Assembly (NCBI RefSeq): GCF_026210795.1
Contig: NC_089445.1
Span: 3,968,001-4,032,000 of the forward strand
From: Rhizophagus irregularis
Lineage: Eukaryota; Glomeromycota; Glomeromycetes; Glomerales; Glomeraceae
Length of the DNA stretch: 64,000 bases
Direction of reading: 5' to 3'
The notes beneath the pieces are model-generated. The model worked only from the letters and a program-made list of their open reading frames with translations. It did not search any database and was not told the DNA's origin. This document shows, in pieces, positions 28,619-39,668 of this stretch (its first letter is position 1; every line of letters begins with the position of its first letter). A program made the translations under genes and the position numbers.

Positions 28619-30013
28619 TCACAAGGCTTTTACAATATAACTCCTGTTTTTTCCATTGATTAATTCTGTCCATAATGGACTTCTTGTTGACAACTGTAAT
28701 TTTTCAGCCATTGACAATTCAGCTAAGGCATTAAATATCACAGAAGTTTTTGATGGTTCTGAGATAATGAGATGCTTATTATTTAATGTTAACATAATAT
28801 CATATAGCTTCTTTTCTTTCTTAAACAAAAACATTTGGGCAGAATTCAACTTTTCTTTTATAATAGTTTTATCATCATGATCACTTTTATCAACATCCTT
28901 CTTTGAAGAAATTTCAACACAGTTAAATTTGATATAAATGCTAACTTTTTAGATTCTTCTGATACTTCTGAAACTAATACTTATGATTCCACTGGCATTT
29001 TTATTTTTGAAGTTTGTATTTCTATTACTACAAACACTTCTGCACTGGGTACTTTTTCTGCTAATTTCAATGTAGATGATCTTGCTGATGCCTTTGTTGA
29101 CAGTACTTCTACTGATATTTTTTCTAGTACTGCTACCATTGGTATTTATAAAGATAAATTCAATTTAGTATTTTTATTAGCTATTAGTGATACATTCAAT
29201 TCAGTATTTTTATTAGCTACTATGGAAATGAATTCAATTTATTACTTTCATTAGCTACTGATGATAATGCATTCAATTCAGCACTTTCATTAGCTATAGG
29301 TAATGCTTATAGAAGAGAATTCAATTCAGCATTTTTATTAGCTACTAGTAGCATTTGCGAAAGTGAATTCAATTTGGTACTTTTATTAGTTATTTATGGC
29401 ACTTGTAGAGGTGAATTCAATTCAGTACTTTTATGGCAGTTTGATTCTCCTATTATAGAGCCTGAATTTGCAGTATCAGCAGTCTGAGAATTGTTATTTC
29501 CAATAGTACCTATAAAATTAAGATGTAAATTATTATAAAGTTTTGTAATCAAGAATAATTCTATAATTGATAAATTTAACTTACAGAAATTATTAATTTT
29601 TATCATCCATCTATCAATATTATAATAATAATTTTTTATCATATTTCAATTGCAATAAGCTGACAAAATTATACTGGCCCACATTATATCTGAAATAGTA
29701 ATATCATTTTTTATGTAATTTTGATTATCAAATTTTTTAATATATCGCAAATTTAAATTTGACCAAATTTTTTCTGCTATATCAATAGTTGTAAGATTGT
29801 TTATTATCAAATTACAGTTTATAATGCAGGCAAATTCTAAATTATTAGACTTGCGATATAATGATGAATGAGAAGTTAATGTTAAAAATTTAAAGAAGAA
29901 ATGTTCAGATCATCAGGTATTAAATAATTTAACAATTGTTTTAAAGATTCATCAACATTAGGACTAGTATCAGCTGTACTAGCTATATCATTTGAACGCG
30001 TATTTTCTGACAT
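28619..30013 (-). pseudogene. Decayed repeat-containing protein gene, family unknown
   Basis: The minus strand carries clear protein-like reading with breaks. It opens with MSENTRSNDIASTADTSPNV at 30013. A change of frame near 29900 leads to an open stretch of about 85 codons (ending SDIMWASIILSAYCN). After an in-frame stop the same frame continues (MIKNYYYNIDRWMIKINNFC). A textbook intron (GTAAGT...TTTATAG, about 29587-29507) then separates it from GTIGNNNSQTADTANSGS. Further down, 29430-29150 holds 50-60-bp repeats reading as xxNKNAELNSL-type peptide units broken by stops, then a Ser/Glu/Lys-rich stretch, and the last open block ends at 28619. I do not recognise the family. Frameshift, stops and degenerate repeats mark it as a pseudogene. 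A similar low-complexity gene lies at 53965-54700. Confidence 0.55.
29150..29440 (-). repeat. Degenerate 50-60-bp coding tandem repeat
   Basis: At least six units share TTCAATTCAGTA followed by TTTTTATTAGCTA on the plus strand (for example near 29193, 29272, 29319 and 29416). On the minus strand they read as a repeated NKxxELNS peptide. The copies have diverged and carry stops. They lie inside the decayed gene described for 28619-30013. Confidence 0.7.
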
Positions 30014-30369
30014 TACTGGAATCTTAGAGTACTTTTGCAATTAGTGATTTTGTATAATTTAATAGCTACTATCAAAGAATATAAGTAAATTTTATAAGGT
30101 AATGGTAGAATACAGAAGTAATCTTATGAATGGGAAACTGGTTTGGAATTTTAATAAATTAGTTATATAATAGATGTTTTTGTATTCTTACATATAACTA
30201 ATAAACTTACAAATTGCACTATTTTAAAAAAAATATATATATATATGTATACTATAAAATCATAGTAATATTATTATAAAAAAGTTTTTATTTATTTCTT
30301 TCCAATAAGAAAATTATTTTAAAAAAAGTTTTGCAGTAGTTGTACTAATTAAAGCTTGAACTTGAGTTA

Positions 30370-30660
30370 AGATGAGTCAACTCGAATAAAACGAGTCAAG
30401 AATTTTTTTGACTTCAAGTCCAGAACTTGAGTTAAGACTCAAGTTAACTCAAGTTAATTTGAGTTAAAGTTAAAGTGTGAGTCAAAAAATTTATCCATAA
30501 TTTTACCCAGACCGTTATAGTTATAGTGCCAGTAGGAATTACAAATAGAGTTCAGCTAGCACTATTAACCACATAATCCTAGTTGATTTGAGTCAAAAAA
30601 TTTCTAACTTGAGTGCGAGTTTAACTCAAGTTATCTCGAGTTATATGAATGCGAATCAAA
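30370..30660. repeat. AACTTGAGTTAA-rich repeat
   Basis: The words ACTTGAGTTAA and ACTCAAGTTAA recur many times in both orientations, with GAGTCAAAAAATTT present twice. Self-complementary sections could fold into hairpins. Likely a foldback or MITE-type element; its ends are not clear. Confidence 0.5.
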
Positions 30661-30686
30661 ATGCAAATGCTTAAGTAAATCTAAAC

Positions 30687-31090
30687 AAATGATTAACTGT
30701 TAAAAATTGGTAATAATCTTTATTTAATAATATTTTATATCTAACTTTGCATCCAGTGATTCTAGAAAGATGAAACACAACTCAGCAGAATCGTCTCATT
30801 GAGACAAATCTAATGATATTTTTAAGTATAATAGATGCGAAGTTATTTACAAATATGTTAAAAAATTATCATTTTTTATTTAGAATTTATTGTACTATAG
30901 GACGTTTTTGCATTTAACTATCTATTACACTTAAAAATATAAATTATTATCATTAAGATTCATCTTAATGGAACAATTCCAATGAACTGTATTTCATTTT
31001 CCTGTGATCATTGGATGTAAAATTAGACACAAAACATTATTAAAATATATAAAAATGAAAATCATTACCAATTTTAACAGTTAATCATTT
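30687..31090. mobile_element. MITE-like element with long terminal inverted repeats (family A)
   Basis: The ends AAATGATTAACTGTTAAAAA (30687 on) and its reverse complement (to 31090) match over about 27 bp. Inner sequences are also inverted: CCAGTGAT and GATGAAA at about 30754-30772 against TTTCAT and GATCATTGG at about 30991-31015. The interior shares CAGAATCGTCTCA and GAATCTAATG-type words with the element at 35382-35800, so the two are related. Confidence 0.65.
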
Positions 31091-31600
31091 CAGATTTATT
31101 AGTACAACCTATATTTGTAACTAAAATCCTTTTAGTTTTAACCAGATTTCAGTTTCAGACTTTTGGCCAGTCTCAGTTTCAGTTATAAACCTTATTTCTG
31201 AAACTGAAATCCAAAAACTATATCTGAAATCTCTTATATAACTGAAACTATATATAACTAAAAGTATTTGATGTAACTATAGATATTATAATAATCACAT
31301 AACCACCCTATAAAAAATTTTTATCTGAATATTTCCATTATTTCTTCATGTCTTTTATAAAAAAATACATTTACAAATATCTGTGTTAGTGAGATGAAAA
31401 TTTCTATGATTTAAGACTATTAATTCCATGAAAATGATACATTTACAGAAAAAATATGGAAAGATAAAACACAAATCAGATTTTTTATAGAGCCAAAAGA
31501 ATAATTACTTGAAGAATAAATAATATACTGAATGGAACATAGATAAACATTAGTTTAGCTAAAAAAAAAATATTTAACTGAGATGATTAGAAAATATAAT

Positions 31601-31812
31601 CAGTATTGGCATTTGGCCACGGCCAAGAATTTTTTTGGCCGATTTGGCCAGCCAAAATGGCAAAATGGCCAATGGCCAACCCCGGCCAAATTTTGGCCAA
31701 ATAACAAAATACTAATACTTTATTAAGGCTGTATTGGCATTTGGCCGTGGCCAAAGATTTTTTTGGCCAGTTTGGCCGGCCAAACTGGCCAAACGGCCAA
31801 GTGCCAACACTG
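31601..31812. mobile_element. Short hAT-like MITE rich in TTGGCC
   Basis: It starts CAGTATTGGCATTTGGCC and ends GGCCAAGTGCCAACACTG, 18-bp inverted ends with few mismatches. ATATAAT flanks both sides, a 7-bp target duplication. The interior is two related ~110-bp units full of TTGGCCA words. CAGTGTTGGC-type ends and a 7-8-bp duplication fit the hAT superfamily. No coding sequence. Confidence 0.7.
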
Positions 31813-32565
31813 ATATAATAATTTATAATTATATAATGATTATCTATAGTAATATTTATTTATAGTTTAGTTATTTACAATTATTTACATTTAAATTAGT
31901 TATTATTAGTTTAATTATTATTAGTTTAGTTATAATTTATTATTGTATCAATAAAGTTATATATCAATAAAGTTATTGTATCAATAAATTCATTATATCA
32001 ATGAAATGATTGTGTGAATGAAAATAGTCATTATTTAAAGATGCCAAGAAATGAGTTATAATTAGTCATAGTGATAGAAATAGTAATAGAAGAAAAGAAA
32101 AAATAAAGAAAGATAAATAAAAATACTTTTTCATGAATTATTATAAATAGGAGTGGAATTTAATAGGAATTCTACAGTCAGTCATTTTTGACTCAATTAA
32201 TAAATGAAATATTAATTATTAAAAGTTATTTTAAATATACTTATAGTTACTAAAGAGTTAATTAATATAAGTCCAGAGAATTATTGTATGGGAAATTATT
32301 CAAGTTTAAAAGTCAAATGAATAGATAATAAAATCTAGATCAAGTGTAATAAAATATAATTAATAAAATACTTTGTTTATCCATAAATAGCAGACATGGA
32401 TGATACTAAAACTATATGCCTGAAAATCTGAATCTTTTATTTCAAAATTTCTTCAATTTTAAGCTTTTTTATATATATTTATACGTTATACACAATAATT
32501 CTAACCAGAATTAATACTAATTCTTATGACTTATGCATATAAATATGTATAAATATATATATAGC
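31813..32565. other. Non-coding AT-rich stretch
   Basis: No gene or clear element ends are seen. It contains a run of TTATTAGTTTAG-type and ATCAATAAAGTTAT-type short repeats at about 31895-31990. Confidence 0.5.
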
Positions 32566-32804
32566 AATAGGACCTGCTTACTTATAATAAAGGTTACTGT
32601 AACTCTAAGGTAAAATCACTAAAAAAAAAATTTTAATGATCCTACTATAAATAGATAAATTATATCTAAAAAAGGAAATGTTACACTAATTTTTTTTTTT
32701 TAAATCAATTAACCAATAATATTAAGAATTGAAGTAAGGTAAAATTACTAGTAAATTTGAAATTTTTCCTGAAAACCTTTATTAGAAATAAGCGAGGTCT
32801 TATT
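32566..32804. mobile_element. MITE-like element with AATAGGACC ends
   Basis: The left end AATAGGACCTGCTTACTTAT and the right end (reverse complement AATAAGACCTCGCTTATTTC) are inverted repeats of about 28 bp. A copy with the same left end lies at 42548-42722. In that copy the GGATC/TATAGTAGG block is inverted relative to this one. Non-coding. Confidence 0.65.
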
Positions 32805-33280
32805 ACTCTTATAGCAATCCCAAATATTTCTTATTTTCTTTCAATAATTTAACTCATTAATAATATAATAATTATAAAAATTAAATAAATAAATAATAAA
32901 ATTAATAAAAAAGGTTTCAGATCTTAAGTCTATAATAAAAAATAGTTTTAGTCTATATAAAGTTTCGGTTAAGGTTTTGGATTTTAGACAAAGTTTTGGG
33001 CTAGTATTTCAGACTTTTAGTTTCAGCTATACTCTTGAAAGGTTTTGACTACAAGTATAATACAATTACTGTGAAACTTTTTTTAAAATAATTCTCTCAT
33101 TAAAGAAAAATAAATAAAAACTTTTTTTTATAATATTTATAATAATATTACTATTGATTTTATAAATGTATATATATATTAATATAATAATTAAATTAAT
33201 TAGTAAACTACTAAAATTGTTAATTTTTTTTAAGTTTAAATAATAATTTAGATTATTTAATATTTATTTACTATTTAATT

Positions 33281-33713
33281 CAGTGTTGGCCTTTTGGACT
33301 TTTGGACTATTGGACTATTGGACTACTGAACTTAGTCCATTCCAATTCCATTAAAATTTGGACTATTAGACTATAGCCTTCGTCCAATGGCTATAGATTT
33401 ATATATAATCTTAGTAATATGTAATTAATAATTATAAAATTTATAATACAGTATGTATATTAATATTTACTAGAATTTTTTATTAAATTTACTATAAGCT
33501 ACAGCAGCAGTACTTTTTTTTAAACTGTAGTTTGCCAAAATAACATATAATTATTTTTAATTTAGGCTAACGCTATAAATTTGGCCAGAATTATAATATA
33601 TAAAATTATAAGTTATAGTCCATTTGGAATTGGAATTAAACTGGACATCTCTATTAGGTCCAAAGTCCAATAGTCCATTACCACGAATTGGACAAGGTTC
33701 AATTCCAACTCTG
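33281..33713. mobile_element. hAT-type non-autonomous element with perfect 8-bp target duplication
   Basis: The element starts CAGTGTTGGCC and ends AATTCCAACTCTG (inverted ends). It is flanked on both sides by ATTTAATT (33273-33280 and 33714-33721), an exact 8-bp direct duplication. The subterminal regions carry repeated TTGGACTATTGGACTA and matching TAGTCCAAT words in inverted orientation. CAG...CTG-type ends and 8-bp duplications are hallmarks of hAT transposons. There is no transposase, so it was moved by another element. Confidence 0.85.
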
Positions 33714-34445
33714 ATTTAATTTATAATAAAATGTATTATTAATTTTTATAAAATGGTTAATTTATTAAAAATACAAAAAGGCTCAAAAGTAATGTATCAT
33801 ATTTTTTTAATAAAATGTGTTATACTCAAAAAAATCAACTAATAAATTTATATTAAAAATTTATATAATTTACATTTTAAGTTTTATTTGATTAATTTTA
33901 ATTTTTTATATCAAAACATATAATTAATAATTAATAATAAGCATGGTGTGTTACTTTTGTAAACTACTATAGATTTTCCTGAATCAATTTTATATCTTAA
34001 AGATTTAATACTTAAAATAGCTTATGTAGTACTAAAAAATTAAAATTAAAACAATTCAAATTAAACTTAATTTACTAAATTCAGCACTTTATACAATATA
34101 TGAATTAAAATTTAAAGTTATTAATACTAAATACATGCAGTATGCATTATTATTTAGTTGGCTTATTTGATAGTACAATTATATAAATGCTTTTAAACTT
34201 CCTTTATATTAAAATATATTAGAAAAATGGAAAAGATATTAAATATAATTATCTGACAATTTTGTATTACATTTTAATAATTGCATATATATTAGGCAAA
34301 AGCATTATGAATTAATGTAAAAAATCTTTTTATTTTTCTTTAAATATATCTTATTATATTTATAAAGCTATAACTAGCTTTACTTGCAATTACAGTTAGA
34401 TGTATATTTTTTTTCATAAGCATAAACATATATATATATGGAAAT
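33714..34445. other. Non-coding AT-rich stretch
   Basis: No gene, splice-linked frames or element ends were recognised in this ~730-bp interval apart from the hAT target duplication at its left edge. Confidence 0.5.
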
Positions 34446-34741
34446 AAAATTTGTGCGCACCCGCGCATGTGCGCACCCCTCCATTTTTGGTAATTTTTAT
34501 ATAGTAAATTTGTCAAACATTAATTATCACATGATTTTAGTAAAATTCCAATTTTTTTAAATATTCATGCTGCAACTCTCACGTACATATTATAGAGCCT
34601 TAAAAATTTATTTACTATACATATTTTTGCCTATTCTACAACTTTACTTAATGAGTCATGAAGGGTTTAGAATGTCATTTTTAACTTTTATATATAATAT
34701 ATCCATGGGAATGCGCACATGCGCAGGTACGCACAAATTTT
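34446..34741. mobile_element. MITE-like element with GTGCGCAC-rich ends
   Basis: The left end AAAATTTGTGCGCACCCGCG and the right end (reverse complement AAAATTTGTGCGTACCTGCG) match over about 33 bp including the GCATGTGCGCA core. TATATA-type sequence flanks both ends. The alternating GC dinucleotides stand out from the AT-rich setting. Non-coding, 296 bp. Confidence 0.75.
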
Positions 34742-35381
34742 AAACCCTATATATATTTATAAATATTATATTTTCATAAGCCTCTACACCTTTTTCTTCA
34801 AGTTCAATAATAGAAGAAATTTCTTCTTAAACAATATTAGATGTTATTAAAGATTTTGATATATAAGGACTTATCAAATATTTGGAAAAAAAAGACTTGA
34901 AATTTAATAAAAATAATATTGCAGACTTCAGCTAGTATTTTAATCCATTTTCAGATTCAACTGGATAAACTGAATAAATTTTTTTTAGGTATCCAGATAA
35001 TTACAGTGTTTATCCAGATAAATATCCAGATAAAAAATAATAAGATTAATCTAAAATAATCTGGATAAAAAACAATTTTTTTTTAAAAAAATTTAAATCA
35101 CTTATTAATTTTCGTAACATTTTATATATTTTTAAATAAATTAAATACTATGATTCAATTTGGTAAATTCATATTATATAAAGATTAAATTATACTTTAA
35201 AGATATAATAATATATTTTTTTATTATTTTAATTATTCATTAACTACAAGTAAAAAATTTTAAATTATATCACAAGATTTGTCACATAATTTGAATATAA
35301 AATATTAAATTTGTAGCATTTATTATTATTATTATTAGTTATTATTTTTTTAATGATTTATATATACTTTTATTGATATTA
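34742..35381. other. Non-coding stretch with TATCCAGATAA words
   Basis: No gene seen. Bases 34960-35070 hold several TATCCAGATAA and TCTGGATAA words in both orientations. Similar words recur at 42430-42545, pointing to another dispersed short repeat whose ends I could not fix. Confidence 0.5.
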
Positions 35382-35800
35382 ACACAGGCCAAAAAGTAAA
35401 AAATCAGGCATCAATCAGTCACCAATTGGCATTTTCGCCAAATACCATCACCAATCAGGCAGTTTGCTAACTTTTGATCCAGTGATCAGAAAAGGATGAA
35501 ATATAGCTCATTAGAATCGTCTCAACAAGACGAATCTAATGGTAGTAAAATCGCATCTCTAGGATCAATAGTTAATAAAAATTAAATAAAATATAAATGA
35601 TACATTCTTATTTTTATATTTTACTTAATTTCTCATCAAGTATTAATCCTAAAAATGCGATTTTACTACCATTAGATTCGTCTTATTGAGACGATTCTAA
35701 TGAGCTATATTTCATCTTTTTCTGATCACTGGATCAAAAGTTAGCAAACTGCCTGATTGGTGACTGATTGATGCCTAATTTTTCACTTTTCGACCTGTGT
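35382..35800. mobile_element. MITE-like element with ~180-bp inverted repeats (family A relative)
   Basis: The ends are ACACAGGCCAAAAAGTAAAA (left) and ACACAGGTCGAAAAGTGAAA (right, reverse complement). The inversion runs through CAGGCATCAATCAGTCACCA, CAGGCAGTTTGCTAACTTTT and GGATGAAATATAGCTCATTA to near the centre, with one ~30-bp insertion on the left arm. The centre shares words with 30687-31090. The ACACAGGTC...AAAAG terminus recurs at about 35968 and at about 40374-40388. Confidence 0.8.
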
Positions 35801-36564
35801 AAGTTTATATACCATACAAACAAATTATCATAAGCTATATCCATCTATAAGGATGCAATCATCAAAATTCAGCTAAAAATAAAGGGTTAATTTATATACT
35901 ATATATAAAAATTTTTTTTTTTTTTTTTCTTTTAATCCTGCTCTTCTTCTTCTCCTTCACCTTCTCACAGGTCAAAAGCTGCCAAATTGGGGACCATCTA
36001 GGCTATCCTAAAAGGACCTAGATGGTCCCTGATTTTTTTTTTTATTTTTGCAGGGTGCCCGATTGGTAACTATAAAATGGCCCCAATTGTGCAGGATAAG
36101 GTTATCAATAGGATATCTATTCGTTCGCAACTGGATATCAATAGGATTAACCTTATTGTTATCCAGTTTTTTTTTATTTACTTGTTAGATTAACCTATTG
36201 TTATCCATTTTTCTTATTTAGTAACTTACCGATTGATGTCATTTTGGTTAATTGTATCAATATATACACATAATTTATTAAAAAGTAATCAATAAAGTTT
36301 GTCCGATTGTAAAAAAAATTAAAATATAGAATCAATACATGCTTTCGATTGATTCCAAATTGCTACTTAATTTATCAATTTATTATATCAGATTTATATT
36401 ACACACAATTAATTAATTTCAATTGATTACATTAACATCATTTTCTCTATATTTCTGTACTAAAAACTAAAGCTAATTTACTCTTTTCTCTACTATTTGT
36501 TGTTAATGGTTTGGACGTTGTTCCAGTTGGTTCAATTCCAACAAACAACTATTTAAATTCGCAT
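35801..36564. other. Non-coding stretch with a 13-bp hairpin
   Basis: No gene seen. After a TTCTTCTTCTCC pyrimidine tract there is a CACAGGTCAAAAGCTG terminus-like motif (about 35967). GGGACCATCTAGG and its exact reverse complement (35990-36002, 36017-36029) form a hairpin. Further on, GGATAACAATAGG-type words occur in both orientations around 36090-36200. Confidence 0.6.
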
Positions 36565-39411
36565 TTAGGCCCAGGAACTTGTAGTCCTACAAAAAGTAGA
36601 AAAGCGAAAACATTCAGTTAGTTAGTAACGTTTCGTTAGGAAAAGAATAAAATTTTAAAGAACTTTGAAGAATACCTTCGAAGTTCCATTCAGGAAGCAC
36701 CCAGGAAGCCATAGATTATAAAAAGAGAATACGTTAGTAAAGTTCTATTAAAAAACAAAAAAATAATTGAAGTTTTGAAAGTAAACATTCGAAACTTACC
36801 ATTCCGTCCAAAGGTCCCAACCGATACCTACAAAATAGAAGAAAAAAAATTAAAAAAAAATAATTGAAGTTTCGAAAGTAAATAATACTTTCAAAACTTA
36901 CTATTCTGCCCAAAAGGTCCCAACCGATACCTACAAAATAGAAGAAAAAAAAATTTTAAAAATTAATTGAAGTTTTGAAAGTAAACATTCGAAACTTACT
37001 ATTCCGCCTAAAGGTTCCAACCGATACCTACAAAATAAAGAAAAAAATTAAAAAAAATAATTAGTTTCGAAAGTAAATAAAACTTTTGAAACTTACCATT
37101 CCACCCAAAGGTCCCAACTGATACCTACAAAATAGAAGAAAAAAAATTAAAAAAAATAATTGAAGTTTCGAAAGTAAATAATACTTTCAAAACTTACTAT
37201 TCTGCCCAAAAGGTCCCAACCGATACCTACAAAATAGAAGAAAAAAAAATTTTAAAAATTAATTGAAGTTTTGAAAGTAAACATTCGAAACTTACTATTC
37301 TGCCCAAAGGTTCCAACCAATACCTACAAAATAAAGAAAAAAATTAAAAAAAATAATTAGTTTCGAAAGTAAATAAAACTTTCGAAACTTACTATTCCGC
37401 CCAAAGGTCCCAACCGATACCAACCGATAACTACAAAATAGAAAATAAAGTTAAAAAAAAAAATATATTTTTTAAGTTTCGAAAAGAATGAACAAAACTT
37501 TTCGAAACTCACCGTTCCAAAGGCTCCAATTGATACCTACAAAATAGAAAAATAAAGTTAAAATTCTTAATCTGCTTAATTTAAATTAGTATTAATAAGG
37601 CTTAATTTTTAAATTAAACCTTACTTATTACCTAAAAAAAAATACGAACATTAGTTAACGTTTATCAATTAGTCAAAATTAATTTTTTTCGAAGGTAAAA
37701 AATAGGAGTCCAGAAGTCTTCCTTTACCTAAAAAAAGAAATATGAACGTTAGTTAACGTTCGTTAATAATTAATTAAAAAAAATAATTTAATTTTTTTTG
37801 AAGGGGTTTACCTTTGAAATGGGAGTCCGGAAGGCTTCCTCCTAAAAAAAAGAAATACGAACGTTAGTGAACGTTCGTTTAAATAAAAAAGAAAAAAAAT
37901 TAGAAGGTTAAATTTACCTTCGATGTGGGAGTCCAGAACTTGTCTTTCAGCTTCCTTTAAAAAAAATTCGAAGTTTTACTTCGAAATGGGAGACCCAGTC
38001 CCTACTCCGGTTTCCTGTTCCTAAAAAGAGAGACGAAACGTTAGTTAACGTTTCGCTAAATAAAAAAAAACAAAAAAAAAACAGAATTTTGAAGTTTACC
38101 TTCAAAATTCTGTCCAGGAGGCGTCCGGAAAGCTGCGAGCCTATAAAATAAAATAAAAATTGAAACGTTAAAAAACATTTCGATATAAAGAAAAATTAAA
38201 AATTCGAAGTGTTAATTAACGTTTTGATATAAAATTTAAAAAAAAATGAATCAAAACGTTAAAAACGTTTCGATATGAAAAAAAATTAAAAAAAAATTTG
38301 AAACGTTAAAAACGTTTCGATATGAAAAAAAAATTAAAAAAAATTTGAAACGTTAAAAACGTTTTGTTTAAACATCAAAAATAAAATTGAAATGTTAAAA
38401 AACATTTCGATATAAAAAAAAATTAAAAATTTGAAACTTTAATTAACGTTTCGATATAAAATTAAAGAAAAAAAATGAATCAAAACGTTAAAAAATGTTT
38501 TGCTAAAAAAAATCAAAAAATCGGAACGTTAACAAATGTTTTGATAAATTTTTTTAAAATAAAATTTCGAAACGTTTTTTAACATTTCGTTAAAAAAGTC
38601 AAAAAATCGGAACAATAATAAATGTTCCAATTAAAGTAAAATTTTGAAACGTTAAAAAATGTTTCGATATAAAATTTTAAAAAAAAATCAATCGAAACGT
38701 TAATTAAATAACGTTTCGATAAAAAAAATTTAAAAAATAAATTTCGAAACGTTAAATAACATTTCGATAAAAAAATTTTAAAAAAAAAGAATCGAAATGT
38801 TAAATAACGTTTTGATAAAAAAATTGAAGTTAAAAATTGAATTACGAAATGTTAATAAATGTTTCATTAAAAAATCGAAATGTGTTAACTTTTTGATAAA
38901 AAATTAAAAATAAAAAAATCAGAACGTTAAAAAACGTTCCGTTTAAAGATTAAAAAAAATTGAAACGTCTGAAAACGTTTCGTTTAGAAAGTAAAAATAA
39001 AAAATCAGAACGTTAACAAACGTTCCGATAAATTTTTTTAAAATAAAATTTTGAAACATTAAAAAATGTTTCATTAAAATATTAAAAATAAAAAATTGAA
39101 ACATAAAAAACGTTTCGATAAAAAATTAAAAATAAAAAAATTGGAACGTTAAAAAATGTTCCATTTAAAAGTTAAAAAAAATCGAACGTTTGCTAACGTT
39201 TCGATTAAAAATAAATTATGAAACGTTAAAAAACGTTTTGTTAAGAAATTAAGAATAAAAAAAATCGAAACGTTTAAAACGTTACGTTTAGTAAGTTAAA
39301 ATAAAGTAAAATTTCGAACTTACTTTCAAAATTTTAAAGAAAACTTCAAAGTTAGACGAAATTACCGTCCTGTACTTTAAAACTTTCAGGAACTTCGTAG
39401 GGCTGGAGTTC
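36565..39411 (-). repeat. Array of tiny exon-like blocks with splice-like borders
   Basis: On the minus strand, short conserved GC-richer blocks are each preceded by TTTGTAG or TTTTTAG and most are followed by GTAAGT/GTAAAC-type donors. Blocks: 39411-39366, 38140-38100, 38020-37980, 37954-37918, 37841-37812, 37737 (donor lost), 37536-37513, 37430-37393, 37323-37296, 37226-37198, 37124-37097, 37027-37000, 36930-36902, 36827-36800, about 36715-36676, and from 36586. The later ones are near-identical 28-29-nt copies (GTATCGGTTGGGACCTTTGG...) in a ~70-120-bp tandem unit. The first five join in one open frame and share a TPxSK-type peptide; the 28-nt blocks soon meet a stop when joined. Either a real multi-exon transcript that grew by exon-intron duplication, or a decayed one. 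The function is not recognised. Confidence 0.5.
38160..39300. repeat. Hairpin-rich minisatellite of GAAACGTTAAAAACGTTTCG units
   Basis: About 25 imperfect 40-60-bp units, each with a palindromic core such as GAAACGTTAAAAACGTTTCG separated by AAAAAATTAAAAA. Every unit can form its own short hairpin. In the exon-array reading this lies between the block at 39411-39366 and the one at 38140-38100, where it would be one long intron. Confidence 0.85.
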
Positions 39412-39668
39412 CTACAAAATTAATTTTTTTTTTAAAAAATTTCGTTGAAACTTTTAAAAGAAAAAGATTAAAAGTTTCGAAACTTTATCATGGTTTAATC
39501 AAATAGTTTAAAATAAAAGTCTAAATTCGGCTAGTAGAAAATAGACTGATAACTGATAAGCCGGAAAAGCTGTGGCTTAATTAAACTGATCATCTCACAT
39601 GACCAATTGGTGCAAAAATAAAAAAAGCATACCCTAAAAAATTTCCCGATGTATTATTAGGCTAACGG

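Larger units (their letters stand above)
30241..33178. repeat. Inverted repeat pair (~110 bp arms) bounding a 2.9-kb nest of small elements
   Basis: Bases 30241-30346 and 33055-33178 are inverted copies. Both share AAACTTTTTTTAAAATAATT, AATAAATAAAAACTTTTTT and the AATATTACTAT segment in opposite orientation. Between them lie several shorter terminal-repeat elements. This could be one larger inverted-repeat transposon filled with nested insertions, or two independent copies of a short repeat. No transposase reading frame remains. Confidence 0.5.

Noticed and set aside
28656-28880. Plus-strand frame opposite the decayed gene
   Set aside because: The minus strand reads as the better protein and continues through several pieces.
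30241-33178. LTR retrotransposon
   Set aside because: The two arms are inverted, not direct, and there is no gag/pol or primer-binding site.
36565-39300. CRISPR array
   Set aside because: Units vary in length, are themselves palindromic, carry splice-like edges, and lie in an intron-rich eukaryotic genome.
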